This document shows, piece after piece, positions 27,043 to 34,727 of a stretch of 34,727 nucleotides of DNA (the first letter of the stretch is position 1; every line of letters starts with the position of its first letter). The stretch comes from Spirochaetota bacterium (GTDB taxonomy: Bacteria; Spirochaetota; Spirochaetia; JABEVK01), in contig JAIFLN010000165.1 of the NCBI GenBank assembly GCA_020049045.1, positions 1 through 34,727 on the forward strand. Reading direction: 5' to 3'. The position numbers and the translations under genes are program-made. Under the pieces are notes generated by a model, which saw only the letters and a program-made list of their open reading frames with translations, had not been told where the DNA came from and did no database searches.

Positions 27043-27924
27043 ATGCTAAAGAAACAATCCTTTTCTGAAAAAATTGGTTCCAACCTCATCACGGTATTTA
27101 TGCTTGTTTTTCTTGTAGTGACCTTGTATCCGCTGATCCACGTGCTCTTCGCCTCGGTCAGCGAGCCTGCCGAGCTGGTCGCCCATCGAGGCTTAATCCT
27201 CTATCCTTTGGGGTTCAGCTTTGAGCCCTTTGAATACTTGTTCCGTAACCAGTACATCATTAGCGGCTTGATCAATTCGGGGCTACTCATCATCGGTGGC
27301 GTCAGCGTGAACATCGTTATGACGGCCATCGCGGCCTACGTGCTTTCCAAACGCTACGCCAAGCTGACCAAGTTTTTCACCATGTTCATCATCTTCACCA
27401 TGTTGTTCTCGGGCGGCTTGGTGCCACTGTACCTGACCATCCGGGGGTTTGGCATGTACAACTCATACGCTTCGTTGATTATCCCCTTTGCCATCAACAC
27501 GTTCAACCTGATCATTCTGCGGACCGCTTTCGAGGGGGTACCGGCCAGCTTGGACGAATCGGCCCGTATCGACGGCGCTGGACACTTCACCATCTTGTTT
27601 AAGATCACCATCCCCCTGGTTATGCCCATGATTGCCGTCATCGTGCTTTACTACGCCCTCGACCGGTGGAACGGATGGTTTTTCGCCTCCATCTTCCTGA
27701 AGGACAAAGAGTTGTTCCCCATTCAGGTCATTCTCCGCGAAATGCTCATCGACGGGGATTCAGGTGCCATGATGGCAGGTAATGACAACGCAGACATGAT
27801 GATGTTAGCCCAATCGGTTAGGTACGCTGGCATCGTGATCGGTACCCTCCCCGTGTTGTTCTTCTACCCCTTCTTGCAACGCTACTTCGTCAAAGGCGCG
27901 CTCTCCGGCGCCGTCAAGGAATAA
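27043..27924 (+). CDS. ABC sugar permease (LplC/YtcP-like)
   Basis: 293 aa; DESARIDGAGHFTILFKITIPLVMPMIAV EAA motif; ...FFYPFLQRYFVKGALSGAVKE C-terminus. Confidence 0.9.
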   Translation: MLKKQSFSEKIGSNLITVFMLVFLVVTLYPLIHVLFASVSEPAELVAHRGLILYPLGFSFEPFEYLFRNQYIISGLINSGLLIIGGVSVNIVMTAIAAYVLSKRYAKLTKFFTMFIIFTMLFSGGLVPLYLTIRGFGMYNSYASLIIPFAINTFNLIILRTAFEGVPASLDESARIDGAGHFTILFKITIPLVMPMIAVIVLYYALDRWNGWFFASIFLKDKELFPIQVILREMLIDGDSGAMMAGNDNADMMMLAQSVRYAGIVIGTLPVLFFYPFLQRYFVKGALSGAVKE

Positions 27925-27927
27925 ACC

Positions 27928-29046
27928 ATGGCAATGGATGATCTCTCAAACCGCATTCTGACCAAGCTGGCCAAGACCAGCCGCCGCATTGGCGCTACCT
28001 TTCCCTTTGTGTCGATCAACGGGAAGTACCAGGACTTTGCCGGGCGCGAAGAACCCCTCAACTGGTGGACAAACTCATTTTGGTCAGGCCAGTTATGGCT
28101 GGCCTACCGCGAAACCAAGGACGAGTTTTTCCGGCAGACTGCCGAGTCGTGCGAAAAGCAGATGGACGTGGCGCTGCAGCGTTTTGACGGGCTGCACCAC
28201 GACGTGGGTTTTATGTGGTCGCTGACCGCTGTCGCCGACTACAAGCTGACGGGCAACGACCAGTCGCGGCGCAGAGCCCTGCTGGCGGCCGCGACTTTGT
28301 CGTCACGCTTCAACCTTAAGGGCGGCTATATCCGAGCCTGGAACGACGACAAGGTGGGCTGGGCCATCGTCGACTGTCTGATGAATCTGCCCCTTCTCTT
28401 CTGGGCCTCAGAAGTCACCAAAGACCAGCGCTTTGCCCATATTGCACGAGCCCATGCCGACACAGCCATCCGCGCGGTTCAGAGGCCCGACGGGTCGGTC
28501 AATCATATTGTGTGCTTTGACCCGGAAACCGGCGACGTTGTGGAAACCCTGGGAGGCCAGGGCTTTGCCGTGGGTTCTTCCTGGTCGCGCGGACAAGCCT
28601 GGGCTCTTTACGGTTTTGCTCTCAGCCATAAATATACCAAGGAGACCCGGTACCTCGATGCGGCCAAACGGGTGGCGCACTACTTCATCGCCAACATCTG
28701 CGAGGACTGGGTACCCCGGGTCGACTTCCGTTCGCCGCCCCTGGCAGGCAACGACAAAGACAGCACCGCCGGGGCGATTGCCGCAGCGGGTCTTCTCGAG
28801 ATTGCCGACAATGTCCCTGAACACGAGCAGGCTCTGTACCGTGGCGCGGCCGTCAAAATGGTCCAGGCCCTTGATCAGACTTGCGGAGCCTGGGACAAAT
28901 CGGAGGAGGGCCTTCTGCTCCACGGAACCCACGCCTATCACCACCTGGGTAAGGACTTTCCCAACGACACCCCCATCATCTACGGTGACTATTACTTTAT
29001 GGAAGCGGTGTTGCGGCTGAAGGGGCGAACCGAGCTGTTTTGGTAA
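27928..29046 (+). CDS. Glycoside hydrolase family 88-type unsaturated glucuronyl hydrolase
   Basis: 372 aa; HHDVGFMWSLTAVADYKLTGN, WSRGQAWALYGFALSHKYT, DSTAGAIAAAGLLEIA; follows the ABC importer on the same strand. Confidence 0.85.
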   Translation: MAMDDLSNRILTKLAKTSRRIGATFPFVSINGKYQDFAGREEPLNWWTNSFWSGQLWLAYRETKDEFFRQTAESCEKQMDVALQRFDGLHHDVGFMWSLTAVADYKLTGNDQSRRRALLAAATLSSRFNLKGGYIRAWNDDKVGWAIVDCLMNLPLLFWASEVTKDQRFAHIARAHADTAIRAVQRPDGSVNHIVCFDPETGDVVETLGGQGFAVGSSWSRGQAWALYGFALSHKYTKETRYLDAAKRVAHYFIANICEDWVPRVDFRSPPLAGNDKDSTAGAIAAAGLLEIADNVPEHEQALYRGAAVKMVQALDQTCGAWDKSEEGLLLHGTHAYHHLGKDFPNDTPIIYGDYYFMEAVLRLKGRTELFW

Positions 29047-29876
29047 TCCCGCGGGGTGACCCCCACACGGCTTTTGAACATGCGGCTGAAATGGGCATGG
29101 TTGCGGTAACCGACGGCCTGGCCGACTTCTGAAACAGCCATTCCTGTTCTCAGAAGTTCGCGGGCCCGGTTCATTCTCCGGCTGATCACGTAGTCGGCCA
29201 GGCTGGAACCGGTGACCGTTCGGAACAAAGCCGCCAAGTGGGAGCCACTGACAAAGAACCGCCGGGCCAGCGCGGTGCGGCCAAGGTCTGCTGCCAGGTT
29301 CCGCTGGATGTACTGCACCACCGCTTGCACTCGCCGGGAATTCTGGTCGAGTTCCGGAGGCTCGAGGGGAACGTCGGTGTGGTAGAGCCGGTTCACCAGC
29401 AAAAGGATTTCGGTCAGCACGAGCTTTTGTCGCACATCGTTGCCGGGGGCAGGAGTTTGAGCCAGCGCCAGAAGGGCTTGGAGCAACCCCTCCAGCTGGG
29501 CCAAAGCCGCCGAGTCCAACCGCATCCGCCAGGAGAATCCTGAAGGCCGCTTTCGAAAACAGGCCAGCACATCGGTCTGGTCGGTGGACAACCCCTCCAC
29601 TACCTCGGGCAGAAAGGTCAGAACCCACCGGTCGTACAGCAATCCCTTTGGCACCACCGACTGGTGCATGTCCTCGTGATTGAAGACAAAGAGATCACCC
29701 TTGGAAACGGAATACACCCGATCCTCGACGAAGTATTGAATGCCGTCGGTCAGTGACAAGTAGATTTCGTATGCATCGTGAAAATGAAAGCCCTGCATCT
29801 TCCAGCCATAATCGGCATGGTGAGAAATAGACAAATTGCCGAGTTCGAGTTTCATCGTATTCGCATAGTATTCCAT
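28992..29876 (-). CDS. AraC-family transcriptional regulator (cupin + HTH)
   Basis: FHFHDAYEIYLSLTDGIQYFVEDRVYSVSKGDLFVFNHEDMH; HTH VGQAVGYRNHAHFSRMFKSRVGVTPRDYQ. Start 29876 or 29855 (MKLELG). Confidence 0.88.
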   Translation of the reverse strand: MEYYANTMKLELGNLSISHHADYGWKMQGFHFHDAYEIYLSLTDGIQYFVEDRVYSVSKGDLFVFNHEDMHQSVVPKGLLYDRWVLTFLPEVVEGLSTDQTDVLACFRKRPSGFSWRMRLDSAALAQLEGLLQALLALAQTPAPGNDVRQKLVLTEILLLVNRLYHTDVPLEPPELDQNSRRVQAVVQYIQRNLAADLGRTALARRFFVSGSHLAALFRTVTGSSLADYVISRRMNRARELLRTGMAVSEVGQAVGYRNHAHFSRMFKSRVGVTPRDYQNSSVRPFSRNTASIK

Positions 29877-29922
29877 CTTTTTTGCACAACCTATTGAAAT
29901 CAAAGGACTGTATTCTGATTCT

Positions 29923-30972
29923 ATGTTATCTTTCCAGAAATTCAACGATTCGGAACTGGCCAGGTTTGAAGCCCTTCGAGCCGCATACCGGACCATGCAC
30001 ACCGATCCGGAAAACAGCACCCCCAAGCTCCTGATCAGCGTTCCTGTCCCCGGACCCACAGTAGAACAGAAACTGGCTGATCCCCTCGTCATGCTCAAGG
30101 CTGCTTTGGACATATCGCGGATGCATTCGGAAATCGGTGACGACTACCTGCCGACCGTCCGGGTCGACTTTGGCACGGCCCAGATTGCGGCCGCCTTCGG
30201 GTGCGAAATGTATGTGCCGAACAACAGCCTGCCCTGCGCCGGGAATCATGTCCTGAAAAACGCCAGGGATATCGAGAATTGGGAACTGCCTTCGCTGGAT
30301 GCCGGTTGGTATGGAAAGCTCAAACACTTCACCGAGGTCTTCCAAGAGAATCTACCCCAGGGGTTTGAAATTCAGCACCCCGACATTCAGAGCGCGTTCA
30401 ACTCGGCCCACCTGATCCGGGGCAACGAGATTCTCACCGACTTTTTTGACGATCCAGAAGCGGTGGATCTGCTGCTCGACAAGGTGACTGACTATATGAT
30501 CCGGCTGGTTCCCCACCTCAAGGCCATGATCAGCCAGGACAAGCAGTACTTTCTCGACTGGGGCGTTTTATGGAAGGGAGCAGCCCGCATCAGCAACTGT
30601 TCCATGCACATGATCAGCCCGCAGATGTACGTCGACCACGTCTTTCCCCGGGATGTGCGTTTGATGCAATCGATCGGGGGCGGGCGCATGCACTACTGCG
30701 GCACCCACGGAACGGTGATCGACGAGTTTTTCAAAAACCCCTACATCCATGGCCTCGATTTTGACCCGAATTACCATGATCTGTGGGAACTGTCAGAAAA
30801 GGCTCCGCGCAACCTGATTTTGTATCAACTGCAAGACGACAAAGAGGGCAAAACTCTCCAGCGTTTGCTGGCCGGAAACTGGCCGAAAAAGCGGAATGTG
30901 ATCTTTCAGTTGACCGCGGGGTCGGTGGAAGAGGGCCGGGATTTGCTGAAGCAGTTGCGGAGGTTTTTATGA
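29923..30972 (+). CDS. Uroporphyrinogen decarboxylase (URO-D)-family protein
   Basis: 349 aa; MHYCGTHGTVIDEF motif, URO-D-like C-terminal region; within a catabolic operon. Confidence 0.75.
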   Translation: MLSFQKFNDSELARFEALRAAYRTMHTDPENSTPKLLISVPVPGPTVEQKLADPLVMLKAALDISRMHSEIGDDYLPTVRVDFGTAQIAAAFGCEMYVPNNSLPCAGNHVLKNARDIENWELPSLDAGWYGKLKHFTEVFQENLPQGFEIQHPDIQSAFNSAHLIRGNEILTDFFDDPEAVDLLLDKVTDYMIRLVPHLKAMISQDKQYFLDWGVLWKGAARISNCSMHMISPQMYVDHVFPRDVRLMQSIGGGRMHYCGTHGTVIDEFFKNPYIHGLDFDPNYHDLWELSEKAPRNLILYQLQDDKEGKTLQRLLAGNWPKKRNVIFQLTAGSVEEGRDLLKQLRRFL

Positions 30973-31913
30973 AGCTGCCCCTCGCCGTTCTTGTCAGGCG
31001 GAACCTGTACCACCGCATCATGACCCCAGCGGTTCTTCAAAAGCTGAAGCCGTACTACACCCTGCAAACCAAGGACGTCGAAGAGTGGACCCAGTCGGAT
31101 ACGGCCGAGGTTCTGGCCGGGGCTGAAGCCTGTATCACGGCCTGGGGCACCCTCCCCTTTGACCAAGCCACCCTGAAAGGTGCCCCTGGCTTGAAGCTGA
31201 TTGCCCACGCGGCAGGCAGTGTGAAACACCTGGCAACCCCTGCCGTTCTGGCTCGGGGCATCCGCATCACAAGTGCGGCCCAGGCCAATGGTTTGAGCGT
31301 GGCCGAGCACTGTCTTGGGATGATGTTGTATCTCTTGAAACAAAAATGCGGCAAAGCCCTTTACCACCTCACGGTGGGTCTGGTGGGGCTGGGCTTTATC
31401 GGTCAGCACGTGGCGAAGCTGCTGCAGGCCTTCGAGGTTGAAGTGGTTGCCTTCGATCCCTTTACCACCGACGAAGTCTGCCGGTCCCTGGGGGTGCGGC
31501 GATTGGGGTCCTTGGAGGAGTTGATGCGCGTCTGTGATATTTTATCACTTCACTCGCCGTCAATTCCCGAAACCTATCACAGCCTCAACGCAGCCAACTT
31601 GCCTTTGCTGAAAGACGGCTGCCTGTTGCTCAACACCGCCCGTGGTTCACTGATCGACGAGAGAGCCCTGTACGAAGAGGCTAAAAGCGGGAGAATTCAA
31701 GTGTATCTGGATGTCACCGACCCCGAACCCATGCTTTCTGACAACCCCCTGCAGACTCTGCCGAATGTTGTGCTGACCCCGCATCTTGCCGGTGCAAAGT
31801 TCAATGATATCGAACGCATGGGGCACCTTGCAGCGGATGAACTGGTGGCCTATGCCCGGGGGGAGCCATTGAGCCAAGAAGTTGATCCGACAGCCCTGGC
31901 GCACCGGGCATGA
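30969..31913 (+). CDS. D-isomer-specific 2-hydroxyacid dehydrogenase, unusually short between substrate and NAD domains
   Basis: TVGLVGLGFIGQHVAKLLQAFEVEVVAFDPF, NTARGSLIDE, DVTDPEP, LTPHLAG; ATG overlaps the preceding stop (ATGA). Confidence 0.82.
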   Translation: MKLPLAVLVRRNLYHRIMTPAVLQKLKPYYTLQTKDVEEWTQSDTAEVLAGAEACITAWGTLPFDQATLKGAPGLKLIAHAAGSVKHLATPAVLARGIRITSAAQANGLSVAEHCLGMMLYLLKQKCGKALYHLTVGLVGLGFIGQHVAKLLQAFEVEVVAFDPFTTDEVCRSLGVRRLGSLEELMRVCDILSLHSPSIPETYHSLNAANLPLLKDGCLLLNTARGSLIDERALYEEAKSGRIQVYLDVTDPEPMLSDNPLQTLPNVVLTPHLAGAKFNDIERMGHLAADELVAYARGEPLSQEVDPTALAHRA

Positions 31914-32692
31914 TCCACCCCGGTCTGGTTTCCGTGAGTTTTCGCACTCTCACGCCGCCACAAATCATCGCGCTGGCCGTCAAGGCGGGTTTGGAGGCGA
32001 TTGAGTGGGGAGGAGATGTCCACGTGCCCCCTGGCAGCCTCGCTACGGCTCGGCAGGTCCGTCAGGATACCCTCGAGGCTGGGCTGACCGTCAGTTCCTA
32101 CGGCTCGTATTACCGCGCAGGACCGGCCGCAGACCCGCAGGCGCCGTTTGAAGCCGTGCTGGAAACTGCGGTTCACCTCGAAGCGCCCGTCATACGCGTC
32201 TGGGCAGGTAACCGGGGTTCGGCCGAGGCCGATACACCCTACCGAGGGGCGGTGGCGGCTGACCTGGGCAGGATAGCCCGTTTGGCAAACGATGCGGGTA
32301 TCGGCGTGAGCCTTGAGTTTCATGACGGCACCCTGACTGACACAGTGGAGTCTACCCTTTCTCTGCTGGAAGAAGCCGGCCCCGAGCTCGGCACCTACTG
32401 GCAGGCTCCCCACAGGGTCCCCGAGGAACAACGGCTGGCAGGACTACGTCTGTTGGGCAACCGCGTGACCAACCTGCACGTGTTCCACTGGACCCTGGTG
32501 GCCGGAACTCAGGTCAGGCACCCGCTGTCTGAGGGGGTACCGCAGTGGAAGCGCCGCCTGGCTTGGGCAGGCGCTCTTCCCGGCGATCGCTTCGCTCTGC
32601 TGGAGTTTGTCCGCAATGACGATCCAGCCCAGCTGCTCGAGGACGCACAGACCCTGAAGAGGCTCCTAGACACATCCGCCTCCGTTCTGTAA
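31910..32692 (+). CDS. Sugar phosphate isomerase/epimerase (TIM barrel)
   Basis: 260 aa; MIHPGLVSVSFRTLTPPQIIALAVKAGLEAIEWGGDVHVPPG..., VSLEFHDGTLTDT; ATGA overlap with the preceding gene. Confidence 0.83.
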   Translation: MIHPGLVSVSFRTLTPPQIIALAVKAGLEAIEWGGDVHVPPGSLATARQVRQDTLEAGLTVSSYGSYYRAGPAADPQAPFEAVLETAVHLEAPVIRVWAGNRGSAEADTPYRGAVAADLGRIARLANDAGIGVSLEFHDGTLTDTVESTLSLLEEAGPELGTYWQAPHRVPEEQRLAGLRLLGNRVTNLHVFHWTLVAGTQVRHPLSEGVPQWKRRLAWAGALPGDRFALLEFVRNDDPAQLLEDAQTLKRLLDTSASVL

Positions 32693-32824
32693 TTTGCGGC
32701 AGGACGCCATCGGAAAAGCCGCCATGACTACGTGGTAATGCAAAGCCCCTTCATCGTTCGGGAATCATCCGGTCCAGCTCCCATGTATAAGAACATCGAC
32801 GAGGTGGGAGTCCACTGGGGGCCT

Positions 32825-33619
32825 TCACAGCCGTGGCACCTGCATTCCCCCGTCAACGTGGATCACCGACCCCGTGGAATACCCCCAGTCCCCCGACAGC
32901 AGGGACCGGACAGCACGGCCGACGTCTTCGGGACTTCCCCAGCGGTGGGCGGGAACCAAGCCTTGGGCAATCAGAGCATCATACTTTTCCTTGACTCCAG
33001 CCGTCATATCGGTGGCCATCAGTCCCGGGCGGACTTCAAACACGCCGATGCCCTCGGGTGCCAAACGGGAAGCCCAGAGTTTCACCGCCATGGCCAGTCC
33101 CGCCTTGGAAACGCAATAGTCCCCCCGCTGAATCGAGGCCATTTCGGCAGAAACAGAGGTGATAAAAACCACGTTTTTCTGAGTCAGAGCCTCCGAGCCG
33201 GCACGACCGCGCTCGGCCAACCAGCGCCGGGCCACCGCCTGGGTCAAAAAGTAGGGGCCGTGCAGATTGGTCTCCAGCAGATCGGCAAAAGATTCCTCGG
33301 TGGCGTCCAACAGGTCACAACGAACTTTGGGCGCCACTCCAGCGTTGTTGACCAGCGCCTCCAGGCCGCCGTTCCAGGCACAGGCCTGCTCAACCAGCCT
33401 GGTCCGGTCAGCCGCCAGAGAAATATCGGCCTGCACGGCGGTGAAGCGCTGTCCGGGAGCGTTGGCGCGGGCCTGGCAGGAGGCCACCGTCTGCGCGGCG
33501 GCTTCGGCATTGGCGCAGTAGTTGATGACAATGGACCAGCCTGAGGCCGCCAGTTCTTCGGCGATTCCTCGGCCGAGGCCGCGTCCAGCCCCGGTGACCA
33601 GGGCGGTAGGTGTTCTCAT
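32825..33619 (-). CDS. Short-chain dehydrogenase/reductase (SDR)
   Basis: ALVTGAGRGLGRGIAEELA, VNNAGVAP, YCVSKAGLAMAVK; SD CAGGAG. Confidence 0.92.
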   Translation of the reverse strand: MRTPTALVTGAGRGLGRGIAEELAASGWSIVINYCANAEAAAQTVASCQARANAPGQRFTAVQADISLAADRTRLVEQACAWNGGLEALVNNAGVAPKVRCDLLDATEESFADLLETNLHGPYFLTQAVARRWLAERGRAGSEALTQKNVVFITSVSAEMASIQRGDYCVSKAGLAMAVKLWASRLAPEGIGVFEVRPGLMATDMTAGVKEKYDALIAQGLVPAHRWGSPEDVGRAVRSLLSGDWGYSTGSVIHVDGGMQVPRL

Positions 33620-33621
33620 GA

Positions 33622-34611
33622 CTAAAAATCTCCTGTAATTCTTTTTCCCAGACGACGGATGCGTTCTGGATCGGCATTCAGCGGCAAAACCCCTGTACCG
33701 ACGAGCAGCCTCCGGCCGGTCACGGCAGTCTGCCGGGCAACGGCAACCACCCGGTCAGCCTCCTGTTCGGCCACCTTGATGTCGGCGGCCATCAGGGCTG
33801 AGACGTTCATGTTGAGTCGAACCCCGATTTCGGGCCGGGAACGCAGGGCTTCCATAAAGGCCGTCTGGTCGGTTTCGGCCGGACAAATCAAAAAGCCGGG
33901 GTTAAGCGAAATCAACTGATCGAGAACCTGCAAGGCATCTCCCCCTAAAATCAGTGCCGGCGGCGGCGAAATCTGTTGCGTGTACAACCTGAGGGCTGGA
34001 AGTTCCAGCTGGCGGAACAAGTCAGGAGACAGCAGGGGCGGAGCGGCCGCCGATTCGAACAACACTGTCCCAAAACCGTGGGCGGCGGCGGCCTTGACCA
34101 CCTCAACCTGCTTGCGGGCGAGAAACGCCAAGGCCCGACTGACAGCCTGTGGATCGGTCAGGCACTCGCACAGAAGGTTATCGAAACCCAGCAGGGTGGC
34201 GGCGATGGAGAACGGCCCTCCCAGGGGGATTCGGATGTCGGCTTCCGGAAAACGGTGCTTCAGCAGAGCGCCCGCCTCGAAGGCCAGGCCAAAGCGGCTC
34301 TGGGTGGCAACATCCCAGTCGGGCAGACCGGAGATCTCGGCGGCGGTCTGCACCAGGGGTCCGTCTACCGAGGGAACCTCGCCTCCCCCGGTATCCACCA
34401 CGATTGCCCCGAAAGCCTCGGCCTCGAGGTTGTACACATCGATTCCCACCGCGATGGGACGGTGCCAGTAGAACTCATAGGCCGCGGCGTGCGCCCGGAA
34501 CAAACTTTCGATCGTGCGGGAGGCCTGGTAGGGGCTGAGCCCCACAAACGCTGCGGCGTGTTCATAAACCACGGGCGCAAACCCTATCGGTAAATTCACC
34601 GGGTCATCCAC
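33622..34611 (-). CDS. URO-D-family protein, probable GTG start
   Basis: ...YEFYWHRPIAVGIDVYNLEAEAFGA...LGGPFSIAATLLGFDNLLC...FESAAAPPLLSPDLFRQLELPALRLY...LILGGDA...; GTG at 34611 overlaps the stop of the upstream reading frame. Confidence 0.75.
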   Translation of the reverse strand: MDDPVNLPIGFAPVVYEHAAAFVGLSPYQASRTIESLFRAHAAAYEFYWHRPIAVGIDVYNLEAEAFGAIVVDTGGGEVPSVDGPLVQTAAEISGLPDWDVATQSRFGLAFEAGALLKHRFPEADIRIPLGGPFSIAATLLGFDNLLCECLTDPQAVSRALAFLARKQVEVVKAAAAHGFGTVLFESAAAPPLLSPDLFRQLELPALRLYTQQISPPPALILGGDALQVLDQLISLNPGFLICPAETDQTAFMEALRSRPEIGVRLNMNVSALMAADIKVAEQEADRVVAVARQTAVTGRRLLVGTGVLPLNADPERIRRLGKRITGDF

Positions 34612-34727
34612 GGTTTCTGTTCCCGGAGTAGAGCGTACCGTCCAAAAACCTCTTCCAGACGGTTTCAAACCAGTCGTCGGCCTCTGGTATGGGCCGGCGG
34701 GGTTCCCATCGTATTTCAAAGCCCTGC
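34604..34727 (-). CDS. C-terminal 40 residues of an unidentified upstream gene (partial)
   Basis: Reverse-strand open frame QGFEIRWEPRRPIPEADDWFETVWKRFLDGTLYSGNRNRG* ending TGA at 34606-34604, overlapping the start of the URO-D gene. Confidence 0.55.
   Translation of the reverse strand, partial: QGFEIRWEPRRPIPEADDWFETVWKRFLDGTLYSGNRNRG

Noticed and set aside
32732-33544. 270-aa plus-strand ORF; first part MQSPFIVRESSGPAPMYKNIDEVGVHWGPS looked like a possible coding remnant
   Set aside because: Most of it is antisense to the SDR gene, and the intergenic portion could not be assigned to a family with confidence.
1-34727. CRISPR arrays, tRNA/rRNA genes, transposases, phage genes
   Set aside because: No regularly spaced repeats, no recognisable RNA gene and no mobile-element protein motifs were seen on reading the window and ORF track.

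Overview
High-GC bacterial window whose gene content looks spirochaete-like (inference only). It is dominated by carbohydrate catabolism: heparinase II/III-like protein, GH88-type hydrolase, GH3, a CUT1/Lpl-type ABC importer, two MFS carriers, PfkB kinases, Gfo/Idh/MocA + ThuA, two TIM-barrel isomerases, two aldo/keto reductases and two URO-D-family proteins. Four AraC-type regulators and one IclR regulator are interspersed. The most notable items are: (1) a glycyl radical enzyme (GRE) with a GCGEY active-site loop, its own activase and a divergent AraC gene, plus a second GRE activase at the left edge; (2) a perfect 37-nt nested palindrome in the promoter of an AAA/DUF4143 ATPase gene; (3) several transcription-unit-leading genes with no Shine-Dalgarno and a -10-like hexamer 6-7 nt before the ATG, suggesting leaderless mRNAs; (4) decay products: an aldo/keto reductase broken by an internal deletion, a truncated Uma2 gene fused to the tail of a HAD gene, and a 2-hydroxyacid dehydrogenase with an apparent in-frame contraction; (5) a small acidic-tail membrane ORF behind a possible SD-sequestering hairpin. 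No rRNA, tRNA, CRISPR array or transposase was recognised. All family calls come from reading motifs, not database searches.
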